Assembly: GCA_000720995.1 (NCBI GenBank)
Contig: JOEL01000003.1
Location: 124,001 to 188,000 of the forward strand
Length of the DNA stretch: 64,000 nucleotides
Reading direction: 5' to 3'
Origin: Streptomyces celluloflavus
GTDB lineage: Bacteria > Actinomycetota > Actinomycetes > Streptomycetales > Streptomycetaceae
Numbering within the stretch: position 1 is the first letter of the stretch; the number at the start of each line of letters is the position of its first letter. Below are positions 16,098-25,401 of this stretch, in pieces. The notes beneath the pieces are model-generated. The model had not been told where the DNA came from, did no database searches, and saw nothing but the letters and a program-made list of their open reading frames with translations. A program made the translations under genes and the position numbers.

Positions 16098-16883
16098 TCA
16101 GACGACAGCCGGTCCACGCGGCGGACCCCGCAAGGAGATGACATGAGCCAGCAGAACGGTGCGCACCGCACGCCGCGGCTCCGGACGGCGGGGGCGTACG
16201 CCGGGCGGGGCGTCGGGCAGCACGATCCGCCAGACCAGTACCAGCGGGGCGACCAGGAGCGCCGACACGGTCCGGACGACCCGGAAGGCCGCGCGCTCCC
16301 CGCCCCACAGCCACCACGCGCTCAGCAGCGCGACGAGCAGATGCGCCGCGAGCATGCCGCTCGCACTGCCGTGCATCCCGCCCTCCGCCATCGGGTGCGG
16401 CATCGGCTGTGACATGCCCGGCAACTGGTCCAGCAGGGCCTGGCCGCCGTGGTGGCCGGAACCCGCCGTGCCGGTGGCGGCCGCCGCGGCGAGCGCGCGG
16501 CCCCCCGGTCCCACCTCCTGCGCCCGGCGGGCGGCCTCGATGTCGGCGAGCGGCATCCCCTGCGCGCCGCACAGCCAGGCGTTCGCCCACTGACGCGCGA
16601 GCGAGAGCCGCTCACCGCCCGCGTCGGCGACGGCCTGCCCGAAGGAGAACGCGCTGTGCAGGGCCGCCTGGGCGCCCACCGTCAACACGCCCACCAGCAC
16701 CGGTCCGCGCTCGCGGCCCGCGACACACCAGGCCGCGGTGGTGCATCCGGCACCGGCGGCGAGCAGCGTCCACCAGGGCACGACGGCATCCGACATCGCC
16801 ATGTGCCCCAGCGCGGCGAGCAGCACACAGACCGCCGCGAACACCGCGGCGCGCAGCCCCCTGAGAACGTGCCCCGCATCCAT
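16098..16883 (-). CDS. Membrane protein with His/Met-rich loop
   Basis: 261 residues, five to six hydrophobic segments, starting MDAGHVLRGLRAAVF at 16883. A loop in the second half is packed with histidine and methionine (GHHGG, GMSQPMPHPMAEGGMHG), typical of copper-binding extracytoplasmic loops. With copA, PCuAC and a sigma factor next door, a role in copper handling is likely. No named family recognised. The 3' end is uncertain in one respect: a perfect plus-strand ribosome site and ATG lie opposite its last codons. Confidence 0.65.
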   Translation of the reverse strand: MDAGHVLRGLRAAVFAAVCVLLAALGHMAMSDAVVPWWTLLAAGAGCTTAAWCVAGRERGPVLVGVLTVGAQAALHSAFSFGQAVADAGGERLSLARQWANAWLCGAQGMPLADIEAARRAQEVGPGGRALAAAAATGTAGSGHHGGQALLDQLPGMSQPMPHPMAEGGMHGSASGMLAAHLLVALLSAWWLWGGERAAFRVVRTVSALLVAPLVLVWRIVLPDAPPGVRPRRPEPRRAVRTVLLAHVISLRGPPRGPAVV

Positions 16884-17192
16884 GACGGCCCCATCGTCCC
16901 ACCCCGCCCCGCACGGGCGACGGGAGGGGCACCGGCCGGCGCGGGACCCTGCGGAACGCGGTGCCACGCGCCACCACCGCACACCACCGTCGGGTGGCCC
17001 CGCCGACCGGTCACAGCCCGCAACACACGGCCGCGACCGGCGCCTTCACCACGGCCCCACCGGCACCACGAACCCGCCGGCACCGCGACGCGGCCAACGT
17101 CCCCGCCCGGCCCGGCGGACGGTGCCGCCTTCGCGATGCCCCCCTACGGCTACGACGGGAAGGTGACGACAGGCCCTGCGGACGGCGCCGCC
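16884..17192. other. Gene-free interval
   Basis: 309 bases between two minus-strand genes. GC-rich with scattered CA-rich runs. I see no hairpin, promoter or coding signal that I could defend. Confidence 0.4.
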
Positions 17193-18254
17193 CTAGCGGA
17201 TCTCGCTCGTCGTACGCCGGTAGGTGGACCGCCGGTCCTCGATGGCGGACCAGCGGTCGCCGTAGACGGTCTGCGTGATGCCCGGTTCCCGCAGGAAGTC
17301 GTGCGGGAATCCGAGCGGTACCGCGCTCGCCGCGTCGAGCCGTTCGACGGCGTCGGCGTCGAGTTCGACCCCGACGCTGGCGAGATTGTCGGCGAGCTGG
17401 CTCTCCTTGGTGGCGCCGATGATCGGGATGATGTTGCCGGGCCGGCTCCGGAGCCACGCCAGCGCCACCTGCGCCGGACTCCAGCCGCCCTGCTCGGCGA
17501 TCTCCAGCACCGCGGTGATGATCTCGTCCTCGTTGTTGTGCTCCGGGCGGCGGTCCCAGAGCCCCGTGTCCAGCCTGCCGGACTCGCCACGGCGGTACTT
17601 GCCGGTGAGTTTGCCCGCGGCGAGCGGGGCCCAGGCCAGTACCGCCAGATCGAAGGCGCGGGCCTGCGGGAGCAGTTCGCGCTCCGGCGTCCGCTCCAGC
17701 AGGTTGTAGCGCAGCTGCGAACCCGCGAAGGAGGTCCAGCCGCGCAGTTCGGCGAGCGTGTTCGCCTGCGCGATCTCCCAGGCGGGCCAGTCGGACACCC
17801 CGATGTAGAGCACCTTTCCGGCGCGTACGAGGTCGTCCAGGGCGCGCATGACCTCCTCGACGGGGGTGAAGTTGTCCCGTGCGTGCACCCACAGGACGTC
17901 GACGTGGTCGGTGCGCAGCCGCCCGAGGCTCGCCTCCACCGAGTGGACGAGGTTCTTGCGGTGGTTGCCGGCCCCGTTCACATCGCCCGGCCGGGTCGCG
18001 CAGGTGTACTTGGTGGCCAGGACGAAGCTCTCCCGGCGACCGGTGAGCAGCTCGCCGAGGATGCTCTCCGAACCGCCGTCCGAGTAGTTGTTGGCGGTGT
18101 CGATGAAGTTGCCGCCCGCGTCCGCGTAGGCGTCGAGGATCCGACCGCTCGCCTCCTTGGCGGCGCCCCAGCCCCAGGCGTCCCCGATGGTCATGGCGCC
18201 CAGGCTCAGTTCGCTCACCCGCAGGCCGGTCCTGCCGAACAGTGTGTAGTGCAC
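17193..18254 (-). CDS. Aldo/keto reductase
   Basis: 353 residues of the NADPH-dependent AKR barrel. The catalytic tetrad is D52, Y57 (IDTANNYSDG), K82 (LATKYT) and H124 (LWVHARDN). The cofactor-binding end includes IIPIIGATKESQLADNL. The GTG start at 18254 follows AAGGGG, and the family consensus (YTLFGRTGLRVSELSLGAM) begins there. The substrate is unknown. It resembles the potassium-channel-beta/YajO group. It is monocistronic by spacing. Confidence 0.92.
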   Translation of the reverse strand: MHYTLFGRTGLRVSELSLGAMTIGDAWGWGAAKEASGRILDAYADAGGNFIDTANNYSDGGSESILGELLTGRRESFVLATKYTCATRPGDVNGAGNHRKNLVHSVEASLGRLRTDHVDVLWVHARDNFTPVEEVMRALDDLVRAGKVLYIGVSDWPAWEIAQANTLAELRGWTSFAGSQLRYNLLERTPERELLPQARAFDLAVLAWAPLAAGKLTGKYRRGESGRLDTGLWDRRPEHNNEDEIITAVLEIAEQGGWSPAQVALAWLRSRPGNIIPIIGATKESQLADNLASVGVELDADAVERLDAASAVPLGFPHDFLREPGITQTVYGDRWSAIEDRRSTYRRTTSEIR

Positions 18255-18479
18255 GGTGTTCCCCTTCGGTCGGGTCGTGCCGCAGACGCTAGGGGCTGGA
18301 GCACACTCCAGCGCAAGCGGCGACGCCGCGCCGCGCGGTGCGCCCGGCTGTGGCCCACCGGGATGCGCCTCCGAGACGGACCTCACCATGGCGCCGCCCG
18401 GCCGGGTCCGGGGACTTCCGCGGCGGGGCCGTGCCGCGGAAGTCACCGGCCGCCGGTCAGCGCAGGCCGCGCCGGGGGC

Positions 18480-19310
18480 TCACGCGGACGGGCCGGACGC
18501 CACGGTGGTGGCCGTCGCCGACCGCTCCGACACCTTCTGATCCGCCACCCGCTGTGCCTCCTTCTGGACCAGCGCGCGCAGTTTCTTCGGGGTCAGCGAG
18601 GTGCCGGCGCCCGGGACCGGTACCTCGTTCACCGTCACGACCGGGGCGTCGTCACCGAGCGCCGCGGCGGCGAACTCCGCCTGGGACGCGGCCACCCAGC
18701 CCTGCCGTTCACCGGTCTCGACGCAGGACCGGAAGGTGCCCTCGTTGATCTTCCCGGCCTTCTTCGCGAGCGCGAAGAGCAGCTTCCGGTTGCCGAGCCC
18801 GTCGTGTGCGAGGTCCGACTGGTGCTGCCAGACCTGGTCCACGAACTGGGTGAACCGGCCCTGGTCCTGTGCGCAGGCGGCCGCGGCCGCGGCGGCCTTG
18901 GCCCCGCTGCCGCCGTACTGCTTGTCGCTCTGGGTCACCAGGCGGTAGTCGATCTGCACCTGGCCCGAGGCGAGGAGCTGGGTGAAGGTGTCGGCGTACC
19001 GCTGGGCGAAGGCCCGGGAGGCCGGGCTGCCCAGGTCCTCGTAGACCGTCAGCGTCACCGGGACGGTCGGCTTCACCGGCAGCGCCAGCTTCGTCTTTCC
19101 CGCGGGACCCGTCGCGTCCGCGGGCGCCACGACCGCGTCGGCCTTACCGCTGCGGACGTACGCGCCCAGGGTCGCGGCCGCTCCGTAGACCACCGCGAGC
19201 CCCACGACGATCACGGTGTAATGACGCCAGTTGTCCCGTCGGCGCCCGCGCCGCGGCGCGCCCTTGCCGGACTGGTCATTACCTTCTTTGAGTTCCGTGG
19301 AACCCGCCAT
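18480..19310 (-). CDS. Membrane-anchored thioredoxin-fold (DsbA-like) protein lacking CxxC
   Basis: 276 residues: a short basic cytoplasmic tail, one membrane segment (31-52) and an extracytoplasmic DsbA/DsbG-like domain. The usual layout VTVYEDxxCPxC is present as VTLTVYEDLGSPASRAF, so both active-site cysteines are replaced by serine or glycine. The later cis-Pro region (VPVPGAGTSLTPKKL) is kept. It may be a chaperone-like or scaffold member rather than an oxidoreductase. Two other cysteines remain (AACAQDQG, RSCVETG). ATG at 19310 follows AAGGCGG. Confidence 0.8.
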   Translation of the reverse strand: MAGSTELKEGNDQSGKGAPRRGRRRDNWRHYTVIVVGLAVVYGAAATLGAYVRSGKADAVVAPADATGPAGKTKLALPVKPTVPVTLTVYEDLGSPASRAFAQRYADTFTQLLASGQVQIDYRLVTQSDKQYGGSGAKAAAAAAACAQDQGRFTQFVDQVWQHQSDLAHDGLGNRKLLFALAKKAGKINEGTFRSCVETGERQGWVAASQAEFAAAALGDDAPVVTVNEVPVPGAGTSLTPKKLRALVQKEAQRVADQKVSERSATATTVASGPSA

Positions 19311-19753
19311 GCGAAACCGCCTTGTCACCATGCTCCGCGGTGGCGTACGCACACCACCACATTCACCGACCACCGCGGCGTCATCCCGACCGCCACGTCA
19401 ACGTCTCCACTGTGCCAGGTGAACCGCCCCGCGCCCGCCGACGGGTGGCGCCCGCACCACCGCGCGGGGCGCGCCGGGTCCTCCACCGCAAGGGGAAAGA
19501 AGCACGCCAAGTCGGTGCGGCCCCCTTGCCAAGGCGAGATAGTACGTGTTCGGATCATTTCCGTCGGATACCGCGATCCCCGTGCATCACCGCAGATCAG
19601 AGCATGCCCGCAGGCCGGAGAGAGTTGCCGCGTCGCCCTCCTGGCCGACTGCCCGTCAGCCCCGCCCGCCCGTCACCGGCCCGCTTCCGCCGCCGGCTCC
19701 GTCCGCCGCCCCCGCGGCCCGGAGCGGCGTCCGCCCTCCCGTCCAGGAGGAAC
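19311..19753. other. Divergent control region upstream of the molybdenum hydroxylase operon
   Basis: 443 bases without a credible gene. It must contain the promoters of the thioredoxin-fold gene and the coxM-like operon. The least GC-rich part is about 19536-19600 (GATAGTACGTG onward), the likeliest place for the plus-strand promoter. No clear operator seen. Confidence 0.4.
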
Positions 19754-20602
19754 ATGAAACCCGCTCCCTTCCGCTATCACCGGGCCCGCGACCTCGCGGG
19801 CGCCACCCGGCTGCTCGCCGAACTCGGGGAGGACGCCAAAGTCATCGCCGGCGGCCAGAGCCTGGTCGCGATGATGAACTTCCGGCTGGCCCGGCCGCAG
19901 CACCTGATCGACATCGCCGGGCTGCGCGAACTCGACCACCTCGGCACCGACGCCGACGGCGCGCTGCGCGTCGGGGCGCTCACCACCCATCACACGGTCG
20001 AGACCGCGCCGCCCGGCACGCTGGGGGCGGAGTTCGAGGTCATCCGCGCGGCGATGGGGTGGATCGGGCATCTGCCGATCCGTACCCGGGGCACGGCCGG
20101 CGGCAGCGTCGCGCACGCCGACGCGACCGCCGAATGGTGTCTGCTCGCCGTCGCGCTGGACGCCGCGTTCCTGGTCCACGGCCCGCGCGGGCGGCGCCGG
20201 ATCGCGGCCGGGGACTTCTTCCTCGGCCCGTACACCACCGCCCTCGATCCCGATGAGCTGCTCACCGAGATCGTCTTCCCGCGGCCCGCGCCGTACGCCG
20301 CGCTCACCGAATTCGCCGCCCGCCGGGGGGACTTCGCGATCGTGTCGGCGGCGGTGGACCTCGATGTCCAGGGTGCGTCGGTGCGCGGCGGCCGGGTGGC
20401 GCTCGGCGGTGTGGCGCCGGTGCCGGTACGGGTGCCCGAGGCGGAGGAGGTGCTGGCCGGCGGCGGCTCGTTCACCGCGTGCGCGGCGGCGGCCGCGGCC
20501 GCCGTCGAGCCGCCGGACGACGCCAACGGCAGCGCGTCCTACCGGAAGCAGTTGATCGCCACGCTGGTCCGGCGCGCCTGTGAGGAGGCGGTGTCCCGAT
20601 GA
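19754..20602 (+). CDS. CoxM-like FAD-binding subunit of a molybdenum hydroxylase
   Basis: 282 residues. The FAD-binding motifs are AKVIAGGQSLVAMMNFRLA and TRGTAGGSVAHADATAE, with a C-terminal CO-dehydrogenase flavoprotein domain. It passes electrons from the 2Fe-2S subunit to the external acceptor in xanthine dehydrogenase-family enzymes. The start follows AGGAGG by 5 bases. It is the first gene of a coxM-coxL-coxS-coxG-type operon and overlaps the next gene by 4 bases. Confidence 0.9.
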   Translation: MKPAPFRYHRARDLAGATRLLAELGEDAKVIAGGQSLVAMMNFRLARPQHLIDIAGLRELDHLGTDADGALRVGALTTHHTVETAPPGTLGAEFEVIRAAMGWIGHLPIRTRGTAGGSVAHADATAEWCLLAVALDAAFLVHGPRGRRRIAAGDFFLGPYTTALDPDELLTEIVFPRPAPYAALTEFAARRGDFAIVSAAVDLDVQGASVRGGRVALGGVAPVPVRVPEAEEVLAGGGSFTACAAAAAAAVEPPDDANGSASYRKQLIATLVRRACEEAVSR

Positions 20603-23013
20603 GAGACGGTCCGATGCCGGGTGTCCCAGGGGCGGGGGTCCCGGCGGCGCCGGGGCGAGGCGGGCGGCTGGTCGGCCGGTCGGTTCCGCGCCGGGAGGAT
20701 CCGCGGCTGCTGACCGGACGCGGCCGGTTCGTGGACGACATCGCGCTGCCGGGCATGCTGCACGCGCAGTTCGTGCGCAGCACCGTCGCGAACGGCGTCA
20801 TCGAGGCGATCGACCTCACCGCCGTGCACGAGGTGCCGGGGGTGGTCGCGGCGTTCACCGCCGGGGATCTGGCGCTCAGCGATATCGTCGCCCAACTGGA
20901 GCGCCCGGAGCCGGAGTTCGTGGAAACGGCGATGCCGGTGCTGGCGCGTGACCGGGTCCGCTATGTCGGCGAGCCGGTCGCCATCGTCATCGCCCGGGAC
21001 GCGTACGCCGCCGAGGACGGGCTGGAGGCGGCCCGGGTCAGCTATACCGTCCGCCAGCCTGTGACGAGCGCGGCGGCGGCGCTGGCGGCCGACGCGCCGC
21101 TCGTCCACGAGGAGGCCGCGCACAACACCCTGGTCGATGTGTCGCTGTGCGCGACGGACGGTATCGACGAGGTCTTCGCGGCCGCCGACCGCGTCGTCCG
21201 GGTGGACACCCGCACCGGGCGGCAGAACGCGCTGCCGCTGGAGACCCGGGGTGCGGTGGCGCACTGGGACGACCGGGAGGAGCAACTGGTCGTGCAGACC
21301 TGCACCCAGGTGCCGCACCAGGTACGGACGGTGGCCGCGCGCTGTCTGCGGCTGGCCGAGCGGGCGGTGCGGGTGGTGGTGCCGGACATGGGCGGCGGCT
21401 TCGGCCAGAAGTCGGTGGTGGGCCGCGAGGAGATCGCCACCGCGGCGGCGGCGCTGCGGCTGCGCCGGCCGGTGAAGTGGATCGAGGACCGCAAGGACGC
21501 GCTGTCGGCGTCCTTCCTCGCCCGCGAGCAGCACTACGACGTGCGTGCCGCGTTCGACGCGGACGGCAGGATCCTGGGGATCGACGCGGACGTGGTGTGC
21601 GATATGGGCGCCTACTCCTGCTATCCGTTCACCGCCGGTATCGAACCGCTGATGGCGTCGGCGGAGCTGCCGGGCGTCTACAAGGTCCCCGCCTACCGGG
21701 TGCGGGGCCGGGCGGTCGCCACCAACAAGGCGCCCACCGCGCCGTACCGGGGGGTCAGCCGCCCGCAGTACGTGATGGTGGTGGAGCGGCTCTTCGAGCG
21801 GGCCGCCCGGGAGCTGGGCCTGGATCCGGTGGAGATCCGCCGCCGCAATGTCATCACCGATTTCCCGTACACCGGCGTCAACGGCATCACCTACGACCCG
21901 GGCTCCTACCTGGAGTCGCTGGACCTGTGCGCGCGGACGCTGCGGGACGAGGGCTGGTACGAGCGGCGGACGGCGGCGGCCGAGGAGGGCCGGCATCTCG
22001 GCATCGGCTACGCGTGTTTCAGCGAGCGCACCGGCTACGGTTCCGCGGCCTTCGCGCAGCGCAGGATGGCGGTGGTGCCGGGGTTCGACATCTCCGAGGT
22101 CCGGATGGACACCAGCGGCGCGGTGACCGTGACCACGGGCACGATGAGCCATGGGCAGAGCCACGAGACGACCATGGCGCAGATCGTCGCCGACGAACTG
22201 GGCCTGGACATCGGCGCCGTACGGCTCCACCAGGGCGATACGGACCGCATCACCTACGGCTGGGGCACCTTCGCCAGCCGCTCGATCACGGTCGGCGGGA
22301 GCGCCGTACGGCTGGCCGCGGGCAAGCTCGGCGAGAAGCTGCGCCGTATCGCGGCGGACCGCTGGGGCATCCCGTGGGAGGAGACCGCGCTCGGCCGCGG
22401 CCGGGTGCACCGCCGCGGGGACCCGGCCGTCACGATCGGCTACCCGGAGCTCGCCGACCTCGCGTACCTCAGGGCCCATCTGCTGCCCAAGGACATCGAA
22501 CCGGGGCTGTCGGCGACGGCCACCTTCGACGTCTTCAACGACGGGACGTTCTCCAACGCCACCCACGGTGTGGTGGTGGAACTGGACGAGGGCACCGGCC
22601 GGGTGGAGATCCTGCGCTACGTCTGTGTCGAGGACTGCGGTGTGGCGATCAATCCGCAGGTGGTGGAGGGCCAGTGCCGGGGCGGTATCGCCCAGGGCAT
22701 CGCGGGCGCGCTCTTCGAGCAGGTGACGTACGACGCCCAGGGCGAACCGTCGGCGACCAGCTTCCTGGACTACAAGGTGCCCACCGCCCACGAGATCCCG
22801 GAGGTGACGATCCACCACCTGGAGACGCCGTGCGCCTTCTCCGCGACCGGGGCCAAGGGCGCGGGCGAGGGCGGCACGATCGGCGCGCCCGCCGCCGTGC
22901 TGAACGCCGTCAACGACGCCCTGCGCGCCACCGGCGTCGAACTCGACCGCACCCCTCTCACCCCCGAGACGGTGCACCGCGCACTGCGCGGACTCCCGGA
23001 GCCCGCCGCATGA
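20599..23013 (+). CDS. CoxL-like molybdopterin-binding catalytic subunit
   Basis: 804 residues. N-terminal aldehyde-oxidase a/b hammerhead domain (RREDPRLLTGRGRFVDDI), then the Moco domains with MGGGFGQKS and a C-terminal Glu region (ATGAKGAGEGGTIGAP). The active-site loop is PYRGVSRPQ. Form I CO dehydrogenase has AYRCSFR, so this is not a true CO dehydrogenase; it fits the form II or aldehyde/purine/aromatic hydroxylase group. It is translationally coupled to the FAD subunit. The substrate cannot be told from the sequence. Confidence 0.92.
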   Translation: MRDGPMPGVPGAGVPAAPGRGGRLVGRSVPRREDPRLLTGRGRFVDDIALPGMLHAQFVRSTVANGVIEAIDLTAVHEVPGVVAAFTAGDLALSDIVAQLERPEPEFVETAMPVLARDRVRYVGEPVAIVIARDAYAAEDGLEAARVSYTVRQPVTSAAAALAADAPLVHEEAAHNTLVDVSLCATDGIDEVFAAADRVVRVDTRTGRQNALPLETRGAVAHWDDREEQLVVQTCTQVPHQVRTVAARCLRLAERAVRVVVPDMGGGFGQKSVVGREEIATAAAALRLRRPVKWIEDRKDALSASFLAREQHYDVRAAFDADGRILGIDADVVCDMGAYSCYPFTAGIEPLMASAELPGVYKVPAYRVRGRAVATNKAPTAPYRGVSRPQYVMVVERLFERAARELGLDPVEIRRRNVITDFPYTGVNGITYDPGSYLESLDLCARTLRDEGWYERRTAAAEEGRHLGIGYACFSERTGYGSAAFAQRRMAVVPGFDISEVRMDTSGAVTVTTGTMSHGQSHETTMAQIVADELGLDIGAVRLHQGDTDRITYGWGTFASRSITVGGSAVRLAAGKLGEKLRRIAADRWGIPWEETALGRGRVHRRGDPAVTIGYPELADLAYLRAHLLPKDIEPGLSATATFDVFNDGTFSNATHGVVVELDEGTGRVEILRYVCVEDCGVAINPQVVEGQCRGGIAQGIAGALFEQVTYDAQGEPSATSFLDYKVPTAHEIPEVTIHHLETPCAFSATGAKGAGEGGTIGAPAAVLNAVNDALRATGVELDRTPLTPETVHRALRGLPEPAA

Positions 23014-23053
23014 CCCCCGGCCAGGAACACACCGCGTCCCCAGGAGCCCCTTC

Positions 23054-23632
23054 ATGACCGACACCGACACCGACGCCGGCACGGACAGCGACACGGGTGC
23101 GGACTCACTTCCCGTCGATTCTTCCCCCGTGATCGGCCGGGAACTGCAACTGATCACGCTCGAAGTGAACGGCGAGGAGTACGAGGTGATCACGGAGCCT
23201 CGCCGCACGCTGGTGGACATCCTCCGCCACGAACTGCGGCTGACCGGTACCCATGTCGGCTGCGAGCACGGCGTCTGCGGTGCCTGCACGGTGCTGCTCG
23301 ACGGGCGGCCGGTACGGGCCTGTCTGATGTTCGCGGCGCAGGCGGAAGGGGCCGCGATCCGCACCGTCGAATCACTGTCGGACGGCGCCGACGGAAGTGA
23401 ACTGAGCGATCTGCAACGGGCGTTCCGCTCCCATCACGGATTGCAGTGCGGTTTCTGCACCCCCGGCTTCCTGATGCTCGCCGAGGGCTTCCTCGCCGAG
23501 CGGCCGCAGGCGACCAAGGCGGAGATCCGCGAGGTGGTGGCGGCCAATCTCTGCCGGTGCACCGGCTATCAGTCCATCGTCGAGGCGATCGACAGTTGCG
23601 CCGCCGCCCGGCGCGAGGGAGAGGAGAAGTGA
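23054..23632 (+). CDS. CoxS-like 2Fe-2S subunit
   Basis: 192 residues with two cluster motifs: plant-type GCEHGVCGACTVLLDG and the second QCGFCTPG...CRCTGY. A ~30-residue acidic Thr/Asp-rich N-terminal extension precedes the fold (which begins at ITLEVNGEEYEV). It relays electrons from the Moco subunit to the flavin subunit. The ATG follows CCAGGAG, 40 bases after coxL. Confidence 0.93.
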   Translation: MTDTDTDAGTDSDTGADSLPVDSSPVIGRELQLITLEVNGEEYEVITEPRRTLVDILRHELRLTGTHVGCEHGVCGACTVLLDGRPVRACLMFAAQAEGAAIRTVESLSDGADGSELSDLQRAFRSHHGLQCGFCTPGFLMLAEGFLAERPQATKAEIREVVAANLCRCTGYQSIVEAIDSCAAARREGEEK

Positions 23633-24324
23633 TGCGGCTCAGCAACACGGTCCCGGTGCCCGCCGCACCGGACGAGGTGTTCGCCCTGTTGAACGATGTG
23701 GAGCGGGTGGCGTCCTGTATGCCGGGCGCGGTGCTCGACGGGCGGGACGGCGACTGCTGGCAGGGCAGGGTGAAGGTCCGGGTCGGGCCGGTCACCGCCG
23801 CGTACGCGGGCACCGTCCGGTTCCTGGAGGCCGACGCCGGGCAGCGGCGGCTGCGGGTACAGGCCCGCGGCGCCGATACGCACGGCAGCGGCGACGCGGA
23901 GGCGGAGGTGACGCTGACGGTGGCCGAGGCGCCGGAGGGTGCCCGGCTGGAGCTCTCCACGGACCTGGTGATCCGCGGAAAGCTCGCCCAGTTCGGCAAG
24001 GGCGCCATCGGCACCGTCTCGACGCGGATCCTCCAGCAGTTCGCCCGGAATCTCGGCGGCCTGCTGGATGGTGAACGCACCGCGGAGACACCCGCCGAGG
24101 GACCCGCCGACGCACCCACGGCGGCGGCCCGTCCGGCGGCGGTCGCGCCCCCCGCCGCCACCGCACCCGCCCCCGCCCTCGACGGGCTGTCGCTGCTCGC
24201 CGGGCCGGCCCTCGCCCGGTACGGCCCGGTGGCCGCGGCGTTCGCCTTCGGCGTGTTCGAGGGCTGGCTGCTGGGCCGGCTCGCCTGTCAGGCGCGGCAG
24301 CTCAAGGCGGTGGGGCGGGGGTGA
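23632..24324 (+). CDS. CoxG/SRPBCC-family protein with C-terminal membrane segment
   Basis: 230 residues. Residues 1-~145 form the CoxG domain (NTVPVPAAPDEVFALLNDVE, ASCMPGAVLDG, LSTDLVIRGKLAQFGKG). A Pro/Ala linker follows, then a C-terminal hydrophobic helix (YGPVAAAFAFGVFEGWLLG). CoxG anchors CO dehydrogenase to the membrane in carboxidotrophs. A GTG directly before the ATG (23629) is an alternative start. It is coupled to the coxS-like gene by overlap. Confidence 0.85.
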   Translation: MRLSNTVPVPAAPDEVFALLNDVERVASCMPGAVLDGRDGDCWQGRVKVRVGPVTAAYAGTVRFLEADAGQRRLRVQARGADTHGSGDAEAEVTLTVAEAPEGARLELSTDLVIRGKLAQFGKGAIGTVSTRILQQFARNLGGLLDGERTAETPAEGPADAPTAAARPAAVAPPAATAPAPALDGLSLLAGPALARYGPVAAAFAFGVFEGWLLGRLACQARQLKAVGRG

Positions 24325-24509
24325 ACGCGAGCCGTTGCGGGGCGGCCACCGGCCGCGCCGCCGCGCGCACCGGATCCGGCGCCATGGTGCGCCCTGTCGT
24401 GGACCGCTTCCCCGGCCGCGCCGCGGACCGTTTTCCGCCGCCGAGGTGCCCCTTGGCCATGACCGGACAGGCCCGCCCTGACGCCGGATCACCGTGATTG
24501 AGTTGCCCC

Positions 24510-25133
24510 ATGGCTGATGAGACCGATTCTTTTGGTTCCCTTGGTTCCTCCGGTTCACGTGGTTCCTCGGGATCCCTTGCTTCCCCCGAGTCCCCCGGTT
24601 CCGTGGGGACGCCTGTTTCTCCCGCTTCCCCCGGTGCCGTCGGGACGCCTGTTTCCCCCGCTTCCCCGGCTTGCCTTGAGTCCGGTCCCGCGATACCGCC
24701 CGCCCTGACCGCCGCCCCCGGCTACCAGGTGCGCCGTCTCTACCAGGCGTATCTCGCGATATGGGTGCGCGCGGTCGACACGACCCTGACCGGTCCGCAG
24801 TACGCGGTGCTGACGGCCGTGGACGCGACGCCGGGCCACGATCAGCGGTCGATGGCGTCGGCGGTGGCGCTGGACACGTCCACGATGGCGGACGTGGCCC
24901 GGCGGCTGGAGAACCGCGGGCTGATAGTGCGCCGCACCGCCGCCGCCGACGGGCGCCGCAAGCTGCTGTATCTGACCGAGGAGGGCGAGCGGGTGCTGCA
25001 CGCCGCCCGCGACCGGGCGCGCCAGCTGGACGAACGGCTGCTCACTCCGTACGAACCGGGGCGGCGCGACGACCTCATGCGGCTGCTGACCTCCCTGGCC
25101 GACCACTGGGAGGGTCTGGCCCAGGACTCCTGA
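24510..25133 (+). CDS. MarR-family transcriptional regulator with low-complexity N-terminus
   Basis: 207 residues. The winged helix lies in about residues 80-190 (TGPQYAVLTAVDA, MADVARRLENRGLIVRRTAAADGRRKLLYLTEEG). The first ~55 residues are Ser/Gly/Pro repeats including two near-copies of GTPVSPASP. I took ATG at 24510; TTG at 24498 is in frame. It follows the molybdenum hydroxylase operon in the same direction and probably controls it. Confidence 0.85.
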   Translation: MADETDSFGSLGSSGSRGSSGSLASPESPGSVGTPVSPASPGAVGTPVSPASPACLESGPAIPPALTAAPGYQVRRLYQAYLAIWVRAVDTTLTGPQYAVLTAVDATPGHDQRSMASAVALDTSTMADVARRLENRGLIVRRTAAADGRRKLLYLTEEGERVLHAARDRARQLDERLLTPYEPGRRDDLMRLLTSLADHWEGLAQDS

Positions 25134-25401
25134 GCGCACCCGCCCGGCCGCCGCGCCGCCGGTGTGCGCACCGGCCGTGCGGAACCGCCCGGCGGCGCCC
25201 GCCCCCGGACCGCGGACGGCAGCCGGTGGTGAGCGCCGCCGATGCCCGGACGGACCGCTCCGCGGCCTGGGACCCGAACAAGCCGGGTCCGCTATGGCCT
25301 GAACCAGCCGGTAAATGGCGCGACTTGGGACCGTTGGGCCGCCCGGGGCGGCGGCGCGGGCCGGGCCGTACGGGCGTCCCGTCGCGGTGTACCGGCGGGC
25401 C

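Noticed and set aside
16143-16412. Calling the plus-strand frame after the strong ribosome site at 16132 as a gene
   Set aside because: It is antisense to a membrane protein with clear hydrophobic segments and has shadow composition after the first few codons; kept only as an observation.
20599-23013. Annotating the operon as aerobic CO dehydrogenase
   Set aside because: The diagnostic Cys-containing active-site loop is absent.
20539-23364. 941-codon open frame on the minus strand opposite the CoxL-like gene
   Set aside because: It is a high-GC shadow: no domain motifs, Arg/His/Gly-rich composition, and the plus-strand frame has all molybdenum hydroxylase motifs.
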